A stretch of 19,658 nt of DNA. Source: JBELHJ01 sp042091495 (lineage in GTDB: Bacteria > Bacteroidota > Bacteroidia > Flavobacteriales > Flavobacteriaceae). Positions 1 to 6,929 of this stretch are shown here, in pieces. The number at the start of each line of letters is the position of its first letter. The first letter of the stretch is position 1. Below the pieces are notes generated by a model. The model was given only the letters and a program-made list of their open reading frames with translations. It had not been told where the DNA came from and searched no databases. Location of the stretch: positions 1 through 19,658 of the forward strand of contig JBELHJ010000041.1 of NCBI GenBank assembly GCA_042091495.1, in the 5' to 3' direction. Both the position numbers and the translations under genes were made by a program.

Positions 1-51
1 AAGTGTGTATACGCCAAAAGCGTATCGAGGGTTCGAATCCCTTCCTCTCTG
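1..51 (+). tRNA. tRNA-Ser, 3' portion (5' end outside window)
   Basis: The T arm is clear: stem 27-31 paired with 39-43 around the loop TTCGAAT (32-38). It is followed by the acceptor 3' strand CCTCTCT (44-50) and discriminator G at 51. A long variable arm, ATACGC (9-14) paired with GCGTAT (20-25), marks a class II tRNA. Class II with discriminator G fits serine; bacterial Leu and Tyr tRNAs use A. CCA is not encoded (GCTA follows). Positions 1-2 look like the last two anticodon-loop bases, so the anticodon lies just outside and the isoacceptor cannot be named. Confidence 0.8.
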
Positions 52-124
52 CTAGGAAAATCAAGTCTTATGGCAAATTTTTATATCTTTAACACTTTAA
101 CTATAATTTTTTAAGAAAAGAACA

Positions 125-898
125 ATGAAAAGATTATTTTCTATTCTTGCCTTGGCAGGAATCATGACTTTCGGGACTGTTAATGCAACTGCAACTACAA
201 GTTCAGTCTCTACAGCTGCAACAACAGTTGCTACAGCCTTAACACAAGATGATGCACCAGCTGAAGAGGTAGGTTTTCATCAAGAATTAAAAAAGAGATT
301 TATTGAAGGTGGCCCTGGATTCATGGGTATTGTACTTTTATGTTTGATCTTAGGATTAGCTATCGCTATTGAAAGAATAATTACTTTAAACCTTTCAACT
401 ACAAATACTGCAAAATTAACACAGAGTGTTGAAGATGCTTTAGCATCTGGAGGCGTAGAAGCAGCAAAAGAAGTTTGTAGAAATACTAAAGGACCAGTAG
501 CATCTATATTTTATCAAGGTCTAGATCGCGCTGACGAAGATTTAGATTCTGCAGAAAAAGCTGTAGTAGCTTACGGTGGAGTTCAAATGGGACAGTTAGA
601 AAAAAATATTTCTTGGATCTCTTTATTTATTGCATTAGCACCAATGTTAGGATTCATGGGAACCGTAATTGGTATGATTAAAGCTTTTGACAAAATTGCA
701 GCGGCCAACGACATGCAGCCTTCACTTGTTGCAGGTGGTATTAAAGTGGCATTATTAACAACCGTTTTTGGTCTGATTGTTGCTATTATTCTACAAATCT
801 TTTACAATTATATTATTGCCAAAGTTGATAGTATTGTAAATGACATGGAAGATGCTTCAATTACTTTAATGGATTTATTAGTAAAACACAAAAAATAA
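125..898 (+). CDS. exbB: ExbB/TolQ/MotA-family proton channel protein
   Basis: This is the inner-membrane channel subunit that, with ExbD, uses the proton motive force to energise TonB-dependent outer-membrane transport. The 257-residue protein starts with a signal-like hydrophobic stretch (1-22) and an Ala/Thr-rich linker (about 20-45). It then has the three-TM ExbB layout: TM about 66-84, TM about 164-186 and TM about 205-231. The family signature APMLGFMGTVIGM lies at 172-184. It opens a tight operon, with the next gene 13 nt downstream. A 7/8 match to the -7 box (TATCTTTA, 84-91) lies 33 nt before the start but has no clear -33 TTG, so the promoter is uncertain. TolQ is possible, but the two downstream ExbD genes and no Tol-Pal genes favour an Exb role. 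Confidence 0.92.
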   Translation: MKRLFSILALAGIMTFGTVNATATTSSVSTAATTVATALTQDDAPAEEVGFHQELKKRFIEGGPGFMGIVLLCLILGLAIAIERIITLNLSTTNTAKLTQSVEDALASGGVEAAKEVCRNTKGPVASIFYQGLDRADEDLDSAEKAVVAYGGVQMGQLEKNISWISLFIALAPMLGFMGTVIGMIKAFDKIAAANDMQPSLVAGGIKVALLTTVFGLIVAIILQIFYNYIIAKVDSIVNDMEDASITLMDLLVKHKK

Positions 899-911
899 TT
901 AAAGCACACGT

Positions 912-1364
912 ATGAATTTTCAAAAAATAACAAAAATTGTAGCAGCAATTCTTGGTCTTATCGCGACATTTTCCTTATTTGGAATCATGTCTCAAGGTGA
1001 TGAAGCCATTGAGAATGCTTATGCAGCAGGAGAATCAATTGCATCCGTAGATACAATGATTCCAGTAGCCTACGTAATTTTTGTATTGGTACTTGTGTTT
1101 GTTGTGTTCTTTGTTGTAAAGAACTTAATTACTAACGCGAAGTCCATTAAAAATACACTTATAGGTATTGGAGCTTTCATAGCAATCCTCATAGTTTCCT
1201 TTGTGGTTTCAGGTGGAGATCCAACAAAATATTATGATAATAACGTTTTAGTTTCTGATGGCACTTCTCAGTTAGTTGGTGCAGGCTTGGTTACTTTCTA
1301 CATTCTTGTAGTTGTTTCTTTAGTTGCAATGGCTTGGTCAGGAATTAACAAAATTAAGAAATAG
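912..1364 (+). CDS. Uncharacterised four-TM membrane protein of the exb operon
   Basis: The 150-residue protein is almost entirely hydrophobic, with four predicted membrane segments at about 7-27, 50-71, 83-102 and 125-145. The short loops include an acidic one between the first two segments (GDEAIENAYAAGES). I recognise no catalytic motif. It sits 13 nt after exbB and 1 nt before exbD1, so it is almost certainly co-transcribed and probably translationally coupled. Similar small membrane proteins occur between exbB and exbD in other Bacteroidota (recollection, not searched). By position it may be an accessory subunit of the ExbB-ExbD motor; that is inference, and no function is assigned. Confidence 0.85.
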   Translation: MNFQKITKIVAAILGLIATFSLFGIMSQGDEAIENAYAAGESIASVDTMIPVAYVIFVLVLVFVVFFVVKNLITNAKSIKNTLIGIGAFIAILIVSFVVSGGDPTKYYDNNVLVSDGTSQLVGAGLVTFYILVVVSLVAMAWSGINKIKK

Positions 1365-1365
1365 T

Positions 1366-2040
1366 ATGGCTAAACGACCATTACCAGAAGTAAATGCTGG
1401 TTCTATGGCAGACATTGCCTTCTTACTATTGATATTTTTCTTAGTAACAACTACTATCGAGTCTGATTATGGTATTACTAGGAAATTACCACCAATACAA
1501 GATGAAAATGTCGAGCCACCAGTAATTAAAGAGCGAAATATATTCAAGGTGTTAATTAATAGTTCTGATGAACTTTTGGTTGAAGATGACCTTATGGAAT
1601 TAAAAGACCTTAGAGAAGCAGCAATTGCATTTTTAGATAATGGTGGTGCAGGAAAAGACAATTGGTCTAAATTGGATACATCTTCTCAAACTTGGGGGCA
1701 AAGCGGTAAACTTGGTTGTTCTTACTGTAAAGGCCAACGTGACCCTGATTCTTCTGATAATCCTGATAAAGCGATAATTTCTCTTAAAAACGACCGCAAG
1801 ACTAGTTATAACATGTATTTATCTGTACAAAATGAGTTAGTAGCGGCTTACAATGAGTTAAGAAATAGAAGAGCTTTAGAATTAGGACCAGCTGCTGGCT
1901 TTCCAGATATGAATTATATTCAGATGGTTGCTAATGAAAAAGATGTTCGTTGGGTTGGTAACAAGGTCAAACTTAAAAAAGTTATAGATCAAGTTAAGTT
2001 TGAGTATCCTCAGAAATTATCAGAAGTTCAACAAAAATAA
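1366..2040 (+). CDS. exbD: ExbD/TolR-family biopolymer transport protein, first paralogue
   Basis: ExbD is the second subunit of the proton-driven TonB motor: one N-terminal TM helix and a periplasmic domain. The 224-residue protein begins MAKRPLPEVNAGSMADIAF; Asp16 is in the position of the proton-carrying Asp of ExbD, followed by the TM (about 17-31). An in-frame ATG at 1324 lies inside the preceding gene and would add 14 residues; ATG 1366, 1 nt after the upstream stop, fits the family start. It is longer than E. coli ExbD (141 aa). The periplasmic part carries an extra segment (about 95-130) with a CSYC pair (Cys118, Cys121), then a conserved-looking stretch, NDRKTSYNMYLSVQNELV. It is followed 9 nt later by a second ExbD. 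Confidence 0.9.
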   Translation: MAKRPLPEVNAGSMADIAFLLLIFFLVTTTIESDYGITRKLPPIQDENVEPPVIKERNIFKVLINSSDELLVEDDLMELKDLREAAIAFLDNGGAGKDNWSKLDTSSQTWGQSGKLGCSYCKGQRDPDSSDNPDKAIISLKNDRKTSYNMYLSVQNELVAAYNELRNRRALELGPAAGFPDMNYIQMVANEKDVRWVGNKVKLKKVIDQVKFEYPQKLSEVQQK

Positions 2041-2049
2041 TTTAAAGTA

Positions 2050-2532
2050 ATGTCAAAATTTAAAAAGAAAAAGTCTGGTGGTTTACCACCAATTTCAACG
2101 GCTTCGTTGCCTGATATTGTTTTCATGTTACTTTTCTTTTTCATGGTTGCAACAGTAATGCGAACAACATCTTTAAAAGTTCAAAATCAATTACCTAATG
2201 CAGATCAAGTAGAAAAACTTGAAAAGAAAGATTTGGTAATGTACATCCATGTTGGAAAGCCTAATGAAGAGTTTTCCAAGAAATTTGGAAATGAAGCAAG
2301 GATTCAATTGAATGATAAATTTGCAGATGTTAAAGATATCAAACCTTTTGTTGCAGCTGAACGTGCTGCTAGAAGAGAGGAGCTAGTTCCTAAACTAATT
2401 ACTTCTTTGAAAGTAGACAAAGATGCTAATATGGGAATTATAGGCGATATCAAAAAAGTTCTAAGAGAGGAGAACGCTCTTAAAATTAATTATGGTTCTA
2501 AACAAGGAGAAGTTCAAGGTAATTTGAATTAA
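2050..2532 (+). CDS. exbD: ExbD/TolR-family biopolymer transport protein, second paralogue
   Basis: This is a second, clearly different ExbD of 160 residues, closer to the usual family length. A basic N-terminus (KFKKKK) precedes SLPDIVFMLLFFFMVATVM, with Asp22 at the proton-carrying position and a TM at about 23-37. The periplasmic domain follows and lacks the CxxC segment of its neighbour. Two ExbD genes behind one ExbB are typical of Flavobacteriaceae. It ends the operon; a strong intrinsic terminator begins 22 nt after its stop. A heteromeric ExbD pair, or alternative ExbD use, is a reasonable inference but is not shown by the sequence. Confidence 0.9.
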   Translation: MSKFKKKKSGGLPPISTASLPDIVFMLLFFFMVATVMRTTSLKVQNQLPNADQVEKLEKKDLVMYIHVGKPNEEFSKKFGNEARIQLNDKFADVKDIKPFVAAERAARREELVPKLITSLKVDKDANMGIIGDIKKVLREENALKINYGSKQGEVQGNLN

Positions 2533-2553
2533 TAACTCCACAATAATTATATT

Positions 2554-2582
2554 AAAGGCAATCAAAATGATTGCCTTTTTTT
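2554..2582 (+). terminator. Intrinsic terminator of the exb operon
   Basis: A perfect 11-bp stem, AAAGGCAATCA (2554-2564) paired with TGATTGCCTTT (2568-2578), has a 3-nt AAA loop and runs into seven consecutive Ts (2576-2582). It lies 22 nt after the exbD2 stop and ends 14 nt before the next start codon, which leaves almost no room for a separate promoter for that gene. Confidence 0.9.
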
Positions 2583-2596
2583 ATTAATTTTAACTG

Positions 2597-3298
2597 ATGT
2601 TTTTAAGGATTTCCTTTCTATTATTTATCTCATGTTATTGTGTTGCTCAACAAGTTGTAGACACCTCTTTTGTTGATAATAAATATCGTGAAGATCAGTT
2701 TTTTATAATAGCTACTTATAGTGCGTTATCTAATGGGCCCTCATCCCTTAAACAAAATGGGTTTTCAACAAGTGTACAATTTGGGTTTATCCGTGATTTC
2801 CCCATAAATAAAAAAAGAAATATTGCAATAGGCCTTGGCTTAGGTATGGGATTGTCATCATTGAATCAAAATTTACTTATTTACAATCAGCCCTCAAATA
2901 ACATTACTGCTTTTAAATTTTTGGAACGCAATGACGGCAGCTACTCTAGAAATAAATTGAATTATACCACTTTGGATTTGCCTGTAGAGTTTAGGTGGCG
3001 CACCTCAACTGCTAAGGCTTATAATTTTTGGAGAATTTATCCCGGGATAAAGTTTAGCTACATAACTTCTTCACGTTCAAAATATGTCGGCGATTTAGGA
3101 AAAATAATATTAAGAGACATTGAAAATTTCAATGCTTTTCAATATGGGCTAACTTTAAGTGCAGGCTACTCTGGGGTTAACTTATTTATGTATTATGGAT
3201 TTCAATCTTTGTTTGAATCTGGAACAAGTACTATCGATAATATATTGTTAGATCAAATTATATCACTTCAATTTGGTCTTTCTTTTTACATCTTATAA
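2597..3298 (+). CDS. PorT-like outer-membrane beta-barrel protein
   Basis: The 233-residue protein starts with a signal peptide (1-18, ending ...CVAQ) and continues as alternating hydrophobic/polar strands rich in Gly, Ser and aromatics, such as FSTSVQFGFIRDF, AIGLGLGMGLSS and ISLQFGLSFYIL. The last ends in an aromatic/hydrophobic C-terminus typical of an outer-membrane barrel. Size and layout match the Bacteroidota PorT/outer-membrane beta-barrel family. One PorT member acts in type IX secretion, but this gene cannot be assigned that role and is probably a generic member. It follows the exb terminator by only 14 nt, so it may depend on read-through. Its 3' end overlaps the convergent PAP2-like gene by 13 nt. 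Confidence 0.65.
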   Translation: MFLRISFLLFISCYCVAQQVVDTSFVDNKYREDQFFIIATYSALSNGPSSLKQNGFSTSVQFGFIRDFPINKKRNIAIGLGLGMGLSSLNQNLLIYNQPSNNITAFKFLERNDGSYSRNKLNYTTLDLPVEFRWRTSTAKAYNFWRIYPGIKFSYITSSRSKYVGDLGKIILRDIENFNAFQYGLTLSAGYSGVNLFMYYGFQSLFESGTSTIDNILLDQIISLQFGLSFYIL

Positions 3299-3897
3299 AA
3301 TAAAAACATCATTAATTGTGGGACAATACCAATAATAATTCCCCATATGATTTCCTTTAAATTGTGTGCCTTCATTATTAATCTAGAAATACAAGTTAAA
3401 GCTATTATTATAGTACTTAAAATAAGTCCTTTTAAAATATTTATTTGGTAAAAAATACTTAAGAATACACAAAATACAACAGGCGCTGATAATGCAATCA
3501 TATGTAAACTAGCTTTAATATTGTTTAATGCAAAGACCAAAGCTATGAGCGCACTTAATCCACTAGCCCAAAAAAATAATTTTAATTCTAGATGTTTAAA
3601 ATCTTGAAATATTATTGACCCAATCATAATATATATAACTGCTTGAATGACCAATGGTATTATACGCTCTTTAGGGCTTTTAAGGTGTATTGTTGAAACT
3701 TTATTTAATTTAAGTAGAATGATATAGACTATTAGCGGGAAGAAACAACTTATTAGTATTAATGAAAATAAGTTTGTAATTAACTCAGGCTTAGGAATAA
3801 ATTTAGGACTTACGATGTAGAATAAAGTGGTTGTATATGCAGGAATAAATAATGGATGGAATATGTATGAAAATGATATTAAAAACCAACGTATCAT
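3286..3897 (-). CDS. PAP2-like integral membrane protein
   Basis: The 203-residue protein has about six hydrophobic segments. Late in it is a good match to the third PAP2 phosphatase motif, SR-X5-H-X3-D/E: Ser171, Arg172, His178, with Glu182 replacing the usual Asp. The other motifs are weaker: KASLH (128-132) stands where PSGH is expected, and KSPKER (73-78) only loosely resembles the first motif. Active members dephosphorylate lipid phosphates such as undecaprenyl pyrophosphate; activity here is uncertain. Its ATG overlaps the rpoN stop as ATGA (4 nt), so the two are translationally coupled. The 3' end overlaps the convergent barrel gene by 13 nt, with no terminator between them. Confidence 0.6.
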   Translation of the reverse strand: MIRWFLISFSYIFHPLFIPAYTTTLFYIVSPKFIPKPELITNLFSLILISCFFPLIVYIILLKLNKVSTIHLKSPKERIIPLVIQAVIYIMIGSIIFQDFKHLELKLFFWASGLSALIALVFALNNIKASLHMIALSAPVVFCVFLSIFYQINILKGLILSTIIIALTCISRLIMKAHNLKEIIWGIIIGIVPQLMMFLFYKM

Positions 3898-5351
3898 ATT
3901 TCTTTTCTTAACCTTGCAACAGGAAAATCAAGCTGTTCTCTGTATTTTGCAACTGTTCTTCTAGCTATAGGATACCCTTTTTCTTTTAAAACAAGAGCTA
4001 ACTTTTCGTCTGTAAGAGGTTTAGATTTGTTCTCTTCTTCAATTACGGTTTTTAAAATAGCCTTAATTTCTTTAGTAGATACTTCCTCTCCTTGGTCGTT
4101 TGTTACAGACTCAGAAAAAAATGATTTGATGAGTTTGGTACCATAAGGGGTGTCAACATATTTACTGTTAGCAACCCTTGATACTGTTGAAATATCCATA
4201 TCAATATTTTCTGCTATATCCCTTAAAATCATTGGTTTCAATGCTCTTTCATCTCCAGTTAGAAAATAATCTTTTTGGTGATTCATAATGGCACTCATAG
4301 TCACAAAAAGTGTTTGTTGTCTTTGTATAATTGCTTCTATGAACCATTTTGCACCGTCTAATTTTTGTTTTATAAATTGAACGGCCTCTTTTTGAGATTT
4401 TGATTTTTTTTCTGTGACTTTATAAGTGTTTAACATATCATTATAGTCCCTAGAAATGTGTAATTGAGGAGCATTTCTTCCATTAAGAGTCAATTCTAAT
4501 TCACCATCAATAATTCTGATGGTAAAATCAGGTACAATTTGTTCAACAAATTTATTACTGCCAGAATAAGAACCTCCTGGTTTAGGGTTTAATTTTTCAA
4601 TTTCATTGATGACTTTTCTGAGTTCCTCTTCATTTAATTCGTATTTATTTAAAAGCTTGCTGTAATGTTTTTTAGTAAACTGTTCAAAATGATGATCAAT
4701 AATTTCAGAGGCAATGAGTGTAAATTTAGAAGGGTTGGTCTTCCTCTTAAGTTGAATTGATAAGCATTCTTGTAAAGTTCTAGAACCAACCCCGGGAGGG
4801 TCTAGTTCTTGAACGGTTCTAAGAATTTCAATAAGATTAGTTTCAGTTGTAAATATGTTTTGAGTAAATGCTAAATCATCAAGAATGTCTGTAAGTTCTC
4901 TTCTCAGGTATCCACTATCATCAATGCTACCCACGATAAATTCAGCTATTAATGATTCTTCCTTTGAAAGTTTTATAGTGTTTAATTGATTACTTAAAAA
5001 TTGGTTGAATGAAATCCCGGAAGCATAGGGTATTTGTTTGTCTTCATCAGGATCACTGTAATTATTACTTCTCGTTTTATAATCTGGAATGCTGTCATCA
5101 CTTAAGTAATCGTCAATATTTATATCCTCGGTATTAATGACTTCAGCATCGTTAATTGTATCATCCTCATTGTTAAAGTTGTCATTTTCATCACCCGGAT
5201 CTTTTCCCATTTCTAAAGCAGGATTCTCTTCAATTTCTTGTTTTAATCTTTGCTCAAAAGCCATTGTAGGCAACTGTATCAATTTCATTAATTGAATTTG
5301 TTGCGGTGATAACTTTTGAGATAATTTAAACTGTAGATACTGCTTTAGCAT
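3894..5351 (-). CDS. rpoN: RNA polymerase sigma-54 factor
   Basis: RpoN directs RNA polymerase to -24/-12 promoters and needs AAA+ activators. The 485-residue protein has the whole family layout. Region I is Gln/Leu-rich (LSQKLSPQQIQLMKLIQLP, about 10-28). Region II is acidic (about 50-110, runs of Asp, Glu and Asn). A core-binding domain follows (about 120-330), then a helix-turn-helix region (about 365-400, including DISTVSRVANSKYVDTPYG). The invariant RpoN box ARRTVAKYRE is at 463-472. It starts 26 nt after the A/T end of the asnS terminator hairpin. No clear TAnnTTTG box is present (only TATTTTTA), so its own promoter is unresolved. It is coupled to the PAP2-like gene. Confidence 0.96.
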   Translation of the reverse strand: MLKQYLQFKLSQKLSPQQIQLMKLIQLPTMAFEQRLKQEIEENPALEMGKDPGDENDNFNNEDDTINDAEVINTEDINIDDYLSDDSIPDYKTRSNNYSDPDEDKQIPYASGISFNQFLSNQLNTIKLSKEESLIAEFIVGSIDDSGYLRRELTDILDDLAFTQNIFTTETNLIEILRTVQELDPPGVGSRTLQECLSIQLKRKTNPSKFTLIASEIIDHHFEQFTKKHYSKLLNKYELNEEELRKVINEIEKLNPKPGGSYSGSNKFVEQIVPDFTIRIIDGELELTLNGRNAPQLHISRDYNDMLNTYKVTEKKSKSQKEAVQFIKQKLDGAKWFIEAIIQRQQTLFVTMSAIMNHQKDYFLTGDERALKPMILRDIAENIDMDISTVSRVANSKYVDTPYGTKLIKSFFSESVTNDQGEEVSTKEIKAILKTVIEEENKSKPLTDEKLALVLKEKGYPIARRTVAKYREQLDFPVARLRKEI

Positions 5352-5376
5352 TTATTTGAATGATTTGTTTAAAAAT

Positions 5377-5418
5377 AAAAAACAATCTACAAAACATAAA
5401 GGTTGTAGATTGTTTTTT
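5377..5418 (-). terminator. Intrinsic terminator after asnS (bidirectional shape)
   Basis: A perfect 12-bp inverted repeat, AACAATCTACAA (5381-5392) paired with TTGTAGATTGTT (5403-5414), has a 10-nt loop and can extend by A-T pairs to 5377/5418. On the - strand it lies 26 nt after the asnS stop and is followed by a long T-rich tract. On the + strand six Ts follow as well, but no + gene ends here. Confidence 0.85.
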
Positions 5419-5444
5419 CGATATGATGTATGCTTAACTGAAAT

Positions 5445-6878
5445 TTAAAATTCAGCATTTTGAGGTGTTCTTGGAAACGGTATGACATCTCTAATATTAG
5501 CCATTCCAGTTACAAACATGACAAGTCTTTCAAAACCAAGACCAAACCCTGAATGTACAGCTGTTCCGTACTTTCTAAGGTCTAAGTACCACCAAAGTTC
5601 TTCCTCAGGAATGTTTAAAGCTGCCATCTTCTCTTTCAAGACTTCAAGGCGCTCTTCTCTTTGTGCTCCTCCTACAATTTCTCCAATACCCGGGAAAAGA
5701 ATGTCCATAGCTCTCACCGTTTTTCCATCTTCATTAAGACGCATGTAAAAAGCTTTGATGTTAGCAGGGTAATCAAAAAGAATTACGGGACATTTAAAGT
5801 GTTTTTCAACCAAATAACGTTCATGTTCACTTTGAAGATCAGCTCCCCAATCTTGGATTGTAAATTTGAATTTTTTCTTTTTATTTGGTTTTGAATTTTT
5901 GAGAATATCAATAGCCTCAGTATAACTAACTCTTTTGAAGTTATTTTCTGTTACAAACTTTAATTTTTCAATTAAACCCATTTGACTCCTTTCGGCTTGA
6001 GGTTTGGTTTTTTCTTCATCAAAAAGGCGTTTATCTAGAAACGCTAGATCATCAGCATTATGTTCTAAAACATAAGAGATCACATATTTCATGAAATCTT
6101 CAGCCAAGTCCATGTTTCCTGCTAAATCCATAAATGCCACCTCAGGTTCAATCATCCAAAACTCAGCGAGGTGTCTTGAGGTGTTAGAGTTTTCTGCTCT
6201 AAATGTAGGTCCAAAGGTATACACTTTTCCTAATGACATGGCATAGGTTTCAGCTTCTAATTGCCCAGAAACGGTTAAATTAGTCTCTTTACCAAAGAAA
6301 TCATTACTGTAATCAATCTGATTTTTATCATCGCGTTTAACATCTTCAGGATTTAAAGTAGAAACTTTAAACATTTCTCCAGCCCCTTCTGCATCACTAG
6401 CTGTGATTATTGGGGTATGCATATAATAGAAACCATTTTTATTAAAATAACTATGTATAGCAAACGATAGGGAAGAGCGAAGCCTCATAACTGCACTAAA
6501 CGTATTAGTTCTTGTTCTTAAATGGGCATTTTCCCTTAAAAATTCGAAAGAGTGTTTTTTTGGTTGGATAGGATAAGTGTCAGGATCAGATTCTCCAAGT
6601 ATTGAAATTTCAGAGACTTGAATTTCAACATTTTGACCTTTTCCTTGGCTTTTTATCAACTCTCCTTTTATGTGAACAGCTGCTCCTGTAACTATTTTTT
6701 TTAGTATGGATTCTTCAGTAGTTTCAAAGTCAACTACACACTGAATGTTATTTATGGTAGAGCCGTCATTTAGTGCTATAAATCTATTGGCACGAAATGT
6801 TCTTACCCAACCTTTAACTTCAACTTGATGGAATGTAAGATCATTTTTTAATAACTCAGCTACAGTATAAGTATTCAT
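5445..6878 (-). CDS. asnS: Asparaginyl-tRNA synthetase
   Basis: AsnRS charges tRNA-Asn with asparagine using ATP. The 477-residue class IIb enzyme has an N-terminal OB-fold anticodon-binding domain (about 15-100, GWVRTFRANRFIALNDGS). It carries motif 1 (about 133-160), motif 2 at 222-245 (TFGPTFRAENSNTSRHLAEF) and motif 3 at the C-terminus (GFGLGFERLVMFV, then FPRTPQNAEF, as in AsnRS rather than AspRS). Length is close to the usual 465-480. An in-frame ATG at 6899 would add seven residues but lies inside the exact -7 box at 6897-6904. The start at 6878 gives the standard MNTYTVAELL N-terminus. Its presence argues for direct Asn-tRNA synthesis. Confidence 0.97.
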   Translation of the reverse strand: MNTYTVAELLKNDLTFHQVEVKGWVRTFRANRFIALNDGSTINNIQCVVDFETTEESILKKIVTGAAVHIKGELIKSQGKGQNVEIQVSEISILGESDPDTYPIQPKKHSFEFLRENAHLRTRTNTFSAVMRLRSSLSFAIHSYFNKNGFYYMHTPIITASDAEGAGEMFKVSTLNPEDVKRDDKNQIDYSNDFFGKETNLTVSGQLEAETYAMSLGKVYTFGPTFRAENSNTSRHLAEFWMIEPEVAFMDLAGNMDLAEDFMKYVISYVLEHNADDLAFLDKRLFDEEKTKPQAERSQMGLIEKLKFVTENNFKRVSYTEAIDILKNSKPNKKKKFKFTIQDWGADLQSEHERYLVEKHFKCPVILFDYPANIKAFYMRLNEDGKTVRAMDILFPGIGEIVGGAQREERLEVLKEKMAALNIPEEELWWYLDLRKYGTAVHSGFGLGFERLVMFVTGMANIRDVIPFPRTPQNAEF

Positions 6879-6896
6879 GTATTGAAAATTTAACAG

Positions 6897-6904
6897 CAAA
6901 TATA
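6897..6904 (-). promoter_or_regulatory. asnS promoter, -7 element TATATTTG
   Basis: This is an exact match to the Bacteroidota TAnnTTTG box, 18 nt before the asnS ATG. No -33 TTG is found at the usual 17-23 nt upstream, so the promoter would rely on the -7 box. The predicted transcript leader is only about 12 nt. Confidence 0.55.
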
Positions 6905-6929
6905 TGCTAATAAGATTATTTTTTCTTTT

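Noticed and set aside
1324..1365. Upstream ATG extending ExbD1 by 14 residues
   Set aside because: It lies inside the preceding gene's coding sequence, and the extension does not look like an ExbD N-terminus; ATG 1366 fits the family.
2585..2592. TAATTTTA as a -7 box for the PorT-like gene
   Set aside because: It is a 7/8 match only 4 nt before the ATG, so initiation would fall at or after the start codon.
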